Assembly: GCF_003968755.1 (NCBI RefSeq)
Contig: NZ_RYDL01000008.1
Span: 1 to 64,000, forward strand
Direction of reading: 5' to 3'
From: Flavobacterium sp. RSP15
GTDB taxonomy: Bacteria; Bacteroidota; Bacteroidia; Flavobacteriales; Flavobacteriaceae
DNA length: 64,000 bases
The notes beneath the pieces were generated by a model that was given only the letters and a program-made list of their open reading frames with translations, did not search any database and was not told the DNA's origin. Every line of letters begins with the position of its first letter. Position 1 is the first letter of the stretch. Shown here in pieces: positions 59,286-64,000 of this stretch. A program made the translations under genes and the position numbers.

Positions 59286-62246
59286 TTAGAAAGTTAATTT
59301 TACACCTAATAAATAATTTTTAGATTGTGGTGGCGTAAAGAACGTTTCACCTTGTCCTAAATTACCCACAGTGCTTGTCGTTTCAGGATCTACTCCAGCC
59401 ATCTCCTTATTTTTTAAAGTGTATAGGTTTGTTGTAGTCGCATACACTCTAGCAGAAGTAAAGAAACGCGAATTCTCAAAAATCTTTGAACTTAAATTAT
59501 ATCCTAAAGTCACATTATTGATCCTTAAGTAAGAACCGTCCAATAACTGATTAGTTGAGCTACGAGCAAATATCGCTCTTGTTGAACTAGTCAATGCTGG
59601 TGTGTAAGCATTTTGACCAGGAGTGGTCCAATAGTCTAAAACTTTAGTTGTTTTGTTAAAATCATTATTTAAATTATCAGTAAATTGTTGTCCTTGTACA
59701 AAAACTTGATTCCCATAACTGAAATTTGCCAAGATATTTAAATCAAAATTCTTATAATTGAACGTATTAGTGATACCACCTACAAAATCAGGATTAGCAT
59801 CACCAACTATAACTCTATCACTATCTCTTGGACTAGTGGTTGGGACTCCATTAATATCAAGCCATTCAGCATTTCCGGTTTGAGGATTGACTCCTGAATA
59901 TCTTACTAAGAAGAAAGTATTAACAGAATACCCTTCAATAGCTCTCTGAGCAGCACCACCACTAATAAATCTATTTCCATCTGGTCCAATTGATGCACCT
60001 GGCAACTCAAGAACTTTATTTACATTAGTTGCGATATTAAAAGAAGTTCTCCATTTGAAATCTTCGCCATCAATATTTAGCGTAGACAAGTCAAACTCTA
60101 AACCTTTGTTTTCCATAGAACCTGCATTAGCTGCAATAAATGTAAACCCATTACTTGCAGCTATTGGAATATTCAAAATCATATCTGTTGTTTTCTTGTA
60201 ATATGCATCAACAGACAATCTAATTCTACTATTAAGAAAAGCTACATCTAAACCTATGTTGGATGTCTTAGATTGCTCCCATCTATAATCTCTATTTTCT
60301 GGTTGCGAATATGTAAAACCAGGACTATTATTGTAAGCTCCAGTTACACCACCGGCATAAAGGGGTAAAAATGCGAAATCACCTACTCTATCATTTCCAT
60401 TTGTTCCAATCGAACCTCTTAATTTCAAATCAGATAAAAAATTAACATTACTCATGAATTCCTCATTGATTACATTCCAACCTGCAGAAAGCGCCCAAAA
60501 ATTACCATATTTTCTGTTTTCTGAAAATCTTGAAGAACCATCTCTCCTACCTGATGCTTCAAGGAGATACTTAGAATCGAAATCATAAGCAACTCTTGCA
60601 AAATATCCATTTAATCTAGAATTTTGGGTCGAAGAAGAAGTTACTGTTTTTTCAGCACCTGAAATAACATTCAACTGTAAATCCGAAGCAAAGTTAATAG
60701 CTGCAACAGTGGCCGATATGATGTCATTTTGCTCATAAGCAGTACCTAAGATACCTGAAAAGGAATGCTTAGCAATAGACTTCTCATAACTCAAGCTATT
60801 AGTAACAACGTATTTATTTTGAATATTTGTTTGATAGGATCCAGATCCTCCTGGCGTATTTATGTTCAATGATCTCTGTTTCTGCTCCAGCAATAATCTA
60901 TCCATACCGAAATCTACTCTATATGTAAGACCTTCAAACAATTGAAGTTCACCAAAAATATTACCAAAAGCTCGTGTTGTTTTCGCTAAGTTAGTATCGA
61001 ATGTTTCAATAGCAATAACGTTAGGAATGAAACCTGCAAGTCTAGTCAGATCTCCCGATGAATTATAAGGTGAAATCCAAGGACTTTGCAGATACGCAGC
61101 GGTTAAAGGCGCAAAAGTACTATTCTCTGAACCTACTCTATCATTAAGCACTTCGCTGTAAGAAAGGTTACCTCCAATTTTAATTCTATCATTTACGTCG
61201 CTATTCACTGAGATTTTCCCATTCGTCGAACTTAACTTGTTCCCAATAATAAACCCTTCTTGATCAGATCTACCAAAACCAACATAATAAGTAGTTTTGT
61301 CATTTCCGCCTGAAATAGATAGATTAGTTGCTCTAGAGACACCGTCTCTAGTAACTCCCTTTTGCCAATCAAAATCATCATTCAAGAAATTAGCAGGATT
61401 ATCCCCTCTCAAAGTCTTAAATCTACGAAAATCTTCACCATTCATCATAGATAATAAATCAGTAGCTCTACTAACAGAAATATTTTGTTCGAAAGTTACC
61501 CTTGCTGGTTGATTTTTCTTACCTTTTTTTGTTGTAATTAAAATCACACCATTTGAACCTCTCGAACCATAAATAGCAGTTGCAGAAGCATCTTTCAAAA
61601 CTGTTTGACTCTCAATATCATTAGGATTAATTTCTAATAATGGGTTCAGAGCCTGACCTCCTTGGGCACCCGTAAAAGAATTATCATTCAAAGGAACACC
61701 ATCAATTACATACAATGGTCTACCACCTGCAGTTATTGAAGCATTTCCTCTAATTTTAACAACCGTTGCAGCCCCAAGAACCCCTGAAGACTGAACAACC
61801 TGAACACCGGCTGCTTGACCTTGTAGCATCTGTTGTGGAGACAAAACCGTTAGGTTTTCCATCGCTGAGTTGCCTACTACTTTACTAGACTGAACAACCT
61901 TTGATCTTTTTTGTGTACCATAACCAACAACAACTACTTCTTCAAGACTTTCAGATGATGGTGCTAATATTACATTAACTACATTAGAAACACCAACTAC
62001 TTTAGATTGGTCTACCAAACCAATGAAAGAAAAAACTAATACATCTCCAGCGGTCACTCTGATCGAATATTTTCCCTCTAAATCAGTTTGTATTCCTCTA
62101 GTAGTTCCTTTGACTACGACATTCGCTCCAGGCAAGGATCCAGTGGCATCAGACACTACACCTGTAACAGTTTTTTCTTGTGCGAACACAAATTGCATGG
62201 ACAGCGCCAACAGCAACGAAAAAATCCATTTGAATTTTGATCTCAT
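59286..62246 (-). CDS. SusC/RagA family TonB-dependent receptor
   Basis: A 986-residue outer membrane importer. Signal MRSKFKWIFSLLLALSMQFV is followed by the carboxypeptidase-D-like domain (about 26-100: VTGVVSDATGSLPGANVVVK), the TonB box-like EEVVVVGYGTQKRSKVV near 108, the plug with PLYVIDGVPLND, DASATAIYGSRGSNGVILIT near 220, and a 22-strand barrel ending YLLGVKLTF. It forms a pair with SusD downstream. No sigma or anti-sigma gene is adjacent, and no N-terminal STN domain is seen, so it is not of the transcriptional-signalling type. Confidence 0.95.
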   Translation of the reverse strand: MRSKFKWIFSLLLALSMQFVFAQEKTVTGVVSDATGSLPGANVVVKGTTRGIQTDLEGKYSIRVTAGDVLVFSFIGLVDQSKVVGVSNVVNVILAPSSESLEEVVVVGYGTQKRSKVVQSSKVVGNSAMENLTVLSPQQMLQGQAAGVQVVQSSGVLGAATVVKIRGNASITAGGRPLYVIDGVPLNDNSFTGAQGGQALNPLLEINPNDIESQTVLKDASATAIYGSRGSNGVILITTKKGKKNQPARVTFEQNISVSRATDLLSMMNGEDFRRFKTLRGDNPANFLNDDFDWQKGVTRDGVSRATNLSISGGNDKTTYYVGFGRSDQEGFIIGNKLSSTNGKISVNSDVNDRIKIGGNLSYSEVLNDRVGSENSTFAPLTAAYLQSPWISPYNSSGDLTRLAGFIPNVIAIETFDTNLAKTTRAFGNIFGELQLFEGLTYRVDFGMDRLLLEQKQRSLNINTPGGSGSYQTNIQNKYVVTNSLSYEKSIAKHSFSGILGTAYEQNDIISATVAAINFASDLQLNVISGAEKTVTSSSTQNSRLNGYFARVAYDFDSKYLLEASGRRDGSSRFSENRKYGNFWALSAGWNVINEEFMSNVNFLSDLKLRGSIGTNGNDRVGDFAFLPLYAGGVTGAYNNSPGFTYSQPENRDYRWEQSKTSNIGLDVAFLNSRIRLSVDAYYKKTTDMILNIPIAASNGFTFIAANAGSMENKGLEFDLSTLNIDGEDFKWRTSFNIATNVNKVLELPGASIGPDGNRFISGGAAQRAIEGYSVNTFFLVRYSGVNPQTGNAEWLDINGVPTTSPRDSDRVIVGDANPDFVGGITNTFNYKNFDLNILANFSYGNQVFVQGQQFTDNLNNDFNKTTKVLDYWTTPGQNAYTPALTSSTRAIFARSSTNQLLDGSYLRINNVTLGYNLSSKIFENSRFFTSARVYATTTNLYTLKNKEMAGVDPETTSTVGNLGQGETFFTPPQSKNYLLGVKLTF

Positions 62247-62319
62247 ATTAAATTTGTTTTTGAATTAGTTATTCCACAAACTTCTTAATAATTTCTTAAA
62301 GAAACAAGCTTTTATAAAA

Positions 62320-62475
62320 TTTAACACATTCTATTTTTAACACCATTCCGTTTCAAAAAATAAACATACAAATGAAATTTAGTTATTACGACAGTACAAA
62401 CTGCAAAAAATCACTTCAAAAATCTATTTTTTGTCAAAATTAATTTAATGTAAAGTCCTTTCTTTTTAACACCAT
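62320..62475. repeat. repeated TTTTTAACACCAT units upstream of susC
   Basis: The 13-mer TTTTTAACACCAT occurs at 62334-62346 and again at 62463-62475, with a shorter relative TTTAACACA at 62320-62328. All lie within 230 bp upstream of the leftward susC. The same-orientation copies suggest sites for one regulator. Confidence 0.45.
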
Positions 62476-62991
62476 CTTTAGACAACTGATCAAGCAGAAC
62501 CATCCATAATTATAATACTCAAGATTTATTTAATTCCCAAAAATAAAACTCTGAAGCAATTAATATTAGAAAATATTTTAAAAAAATACCGTTTTTCTAG
62601 TATTTTGAACATTTTTAAATTAACAATAAAACAAATAACTAAGTAGAAAGATTAAACGTCATAAAGTCAAAAGGAGCAATATTACAAATAGTAGTTTAAA
62701 ATCAATCTGTTGCGTCATTTTGTCTAATTTTAAAACACGACATTATACAATAGGTGTTACTTACATTAAATCAAATTTTGTAAAATAACCCAATAATATG
62801 AGTTAATAGCTGTTTAGGACTATTAAGATTCAAGATCACAATTACCTACTCCCGCTCCATTAAAGTGAGATTACTAAGCCCCCATTACAAATACTCGACA
62901 CTGAAATATTAAATAAAATACACACCTTTTTTTGTTAATATACCGTGCAATAATTTTATTTAGTACTATAGGTAAACTACTTATTGATTAT

Positions 62992-63058
62992 TTTAACATA
63001 TTATAAGAAAATAAATACTAAAAATTAACAAATTTATTATTAAAAATAATATGTTAAA
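62992..63058. repeat. 13-bp inverted repeat upstream of the second susC
   Basis: TTTAACATATTAT (62992-63004) is the exact reverse complement of 63046-63058 (ATAATATGTTAAA), separated by 41 bp. It lies 80-146 bp before the ATG of the rightward SusC. It could be a looped operator or a long-range hairpin in the leader. Confidence 0.45.
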
Positions 63059-63137
63059 CTTTAGTTAATTGGCTGTTAATAATTGGGGCCTTAAGATAAA
63101 ATTAAGATTTTTGAAATACTAACAAATACAAATTAAT

Positions 63138-64000
63138 ATGAAATTGAAATTTATTTTTTTTTTAGTACTATTGTCAGTACTGATAACGCAAAGTTCCTTT
63201 GCACAGAAAAAAACTGTAAATGGTAAAGTTTCCGATGAAACCGGACTATCAATACCAGGTGCAAATGTGTTAATAAGTGGCACTACGACAGGAATTCAAA
63301 CTGATTTTGAAGGTAACTTTTCAATAAGTTCAATCTCAGTAGGAGATAACATTGTAATTTCTTTTATTGGCTACAAATCACAAACAATTAAAATTACTCA
63401 AAGTAACACCTACAATGTTGCGCTTCAACCAGATGCTCAAATGATGGATGAAGTTGTTGTTATTGGTTATGGAGTTCAAAAAAAGAGAGACCTTACCAGT
63501 TCAATTGCTTCTATCAAAGGAGATGACATTCAAGGTTTAGTAACACCCAGTTTTGAGAGTCAATTAGCGGGAAGAGCATCAGGTGTACAAATTACCTCTG
63601 CAACAGGAATTATTGGTGAAGCTCCAAAAGTAAGAATTAGAGGTACAGCTTCTATTTCTTCTGGAACAAATCCTTTATACATCGTGGACGGAATGCCTGT
63701 TTACTCGGGAAGTAATGGTGGATTCGCTAGTTCGAATGCCCTTGGAGATATCAATCCAGCTGATATCGAATCATTCGAAGTATTAAAAGATGGTGCTGCA
63801 ACAGCAATTTATGGCTCCCGTGCTGCCAATGGAGTAATTATTATTACAACTAAAAAAGGAAAAAAAGGATCTATGAAAGTTAGCTACAATGTAGTAACTG
63901 GTTTTGCCTCTGCAGTCAAAACTTTTGATTTATTAGAGACAGAAGATTTTTTGACAATTTCAAATGAAAAAAGAAGTAACAGAACCCCTGTTCAACCTGC
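63138..64000 (+). CDS. SusC/RagA family TonB-dependent receptor, 5' part
   Basis: From ATG 63138 the frame stays open to the window edge (287 codons). Signal MKLKFIFFLVLLSVLITQSS, then the carboxypeptidase-D-like domain (VNGKVSDETGLSIPGANVLI), the MDEVVVIGYGVQKKRDLTSS region near 109, and plug motifs TNPLYIVDGMPVY, IESFEVLKDGAATAIYGSRA and NGVIIITTKKGKKGS. It diverges from the first SusC and is clearly a different paralogue. A full protein would be about 1000 residues; a SusD partner is expected beyond the edge. Confidence 0.93.
   Translation, partial: MKLKFIFFLVLLSVLITQSSFAQKKTVNGKVSDETGLSIPGANVLISGTTTGIQTDFEGNFSISSISVGDNIVISFIGYKSQTIKITQSNTYNVALQPDAQMMDEVVVIGYGVQKKRDLTSSIASIKGDDIQGLVTPSFESQLAGRASGVQITSATGIIGEAPKVRIRGTASISSGTNPLYIVDGMPVYSGSNGGFASSNALGDINPADIESFEVLKDGAATAIYGSRAANGVIIITTKKGKKGSMKVSYNVVTGFASAVKTFDLLETEDFLTISNEKRSNRTPVQP

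Noticed and set aside
1-64000. CRISPR array, rRNA, prophage or integrative element core
   Set aside because: No spaced direct repeats of CRISPR type, no rRNA-like sequence, no integrase or phage structural gene was found; the only mobile gene is the RAYT.

Overview
The window looks like the chromosome of a Flavobacterium-like member of the Bacteroidetes. Evidence: low G+C; SusC/SusD, PorV/PorQ-like, M61 and S9 prolyl-oligopeptidase genes; lipoprotein signals ending SSC or FSC; no clear Shine-Dalgarno sites; and many TAnnTTTG -7 elements, the Bacteroidetes housekeeping promoter. Most of it is ordinary core genome. Islands of decay and accessory genes sit between the core genes.

1-9 kb: cutC and glycosylasparaginase (its Tat signal cut off by an in-frame stop), fabH, a secreted S9 peptidase, a lone ABC ATPase, an OmpA-type lipoprotein, a lipocalin-like lipoprotein, then htpG. 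10.3-12.8 kb is a scarred region: a palindromic intergenic repeat, a 56-residue membrane ORF, a REP-like inverted pair, an NTF2-like secreted protein, and a REP-associated tyrosine transposase between inverted REPs, next to the C-terminal stump of an RluA-type pseudouridine synthase. 12.8-17.5 kb is a leftward operon: two small unknown genes, DUF6671, Sua5, dihydroorotase and an SbtA-like permease. 17.6-27.8 kb holds icd divergent from a LysR gene, a decayed DUF2721 gene, a DMT transporter, DoxX-like, AlkB-like and fatty acid hydroxylase genes, small conserved proteins, an alpha/beta hydrolase, an M61 peptidase and a DUF4369 lipoprotein. 27.9-38.6 kb has tRNA-Thr, manA, a Bcp-type peroxiredoxin, queD, idi, exported msrB-msrA, an M20 hydrolase, a CHAD-like fragment, a GH130 lipoprotein, two tiny membrane proteins and an FAD-dependent oxidoreductase.

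38.6-46.7 kb is the most interesting block, an arsenosugar-type cluster. It has purine nucleoside phosphorylase, a DUF547 protein, an AhpD-like protein, radical SAM ArsS, methyltransferase ArsM, a DUF2064/TIGR04282 glycosyltransferase, a PlsC-like acyltransferase, a VOC protein, an SDR and a TIGR04283 glycosyltransferase. The inferred order is arsenite methylation, 5'-deoxyadenosyl transfer, adenine removal, glycosylation and possibly acylation, which would lead to an arsenosugar lipid.

46.8-57.3 kb: recQ divergent from the kdsD-tatC-CMD-lptB set, a MntA-HepT toxin-antitoxin pair, a GH25 lysozyme, pssA, a PorV/PorQ-like protein and a DUF4105/Lnb-like protein. The window ends with a leftward susC-susD pair and a second, truncated susC reading rightward out of the window. 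Between them lies a repeat-rich divergent control region of about 0.9 kb.
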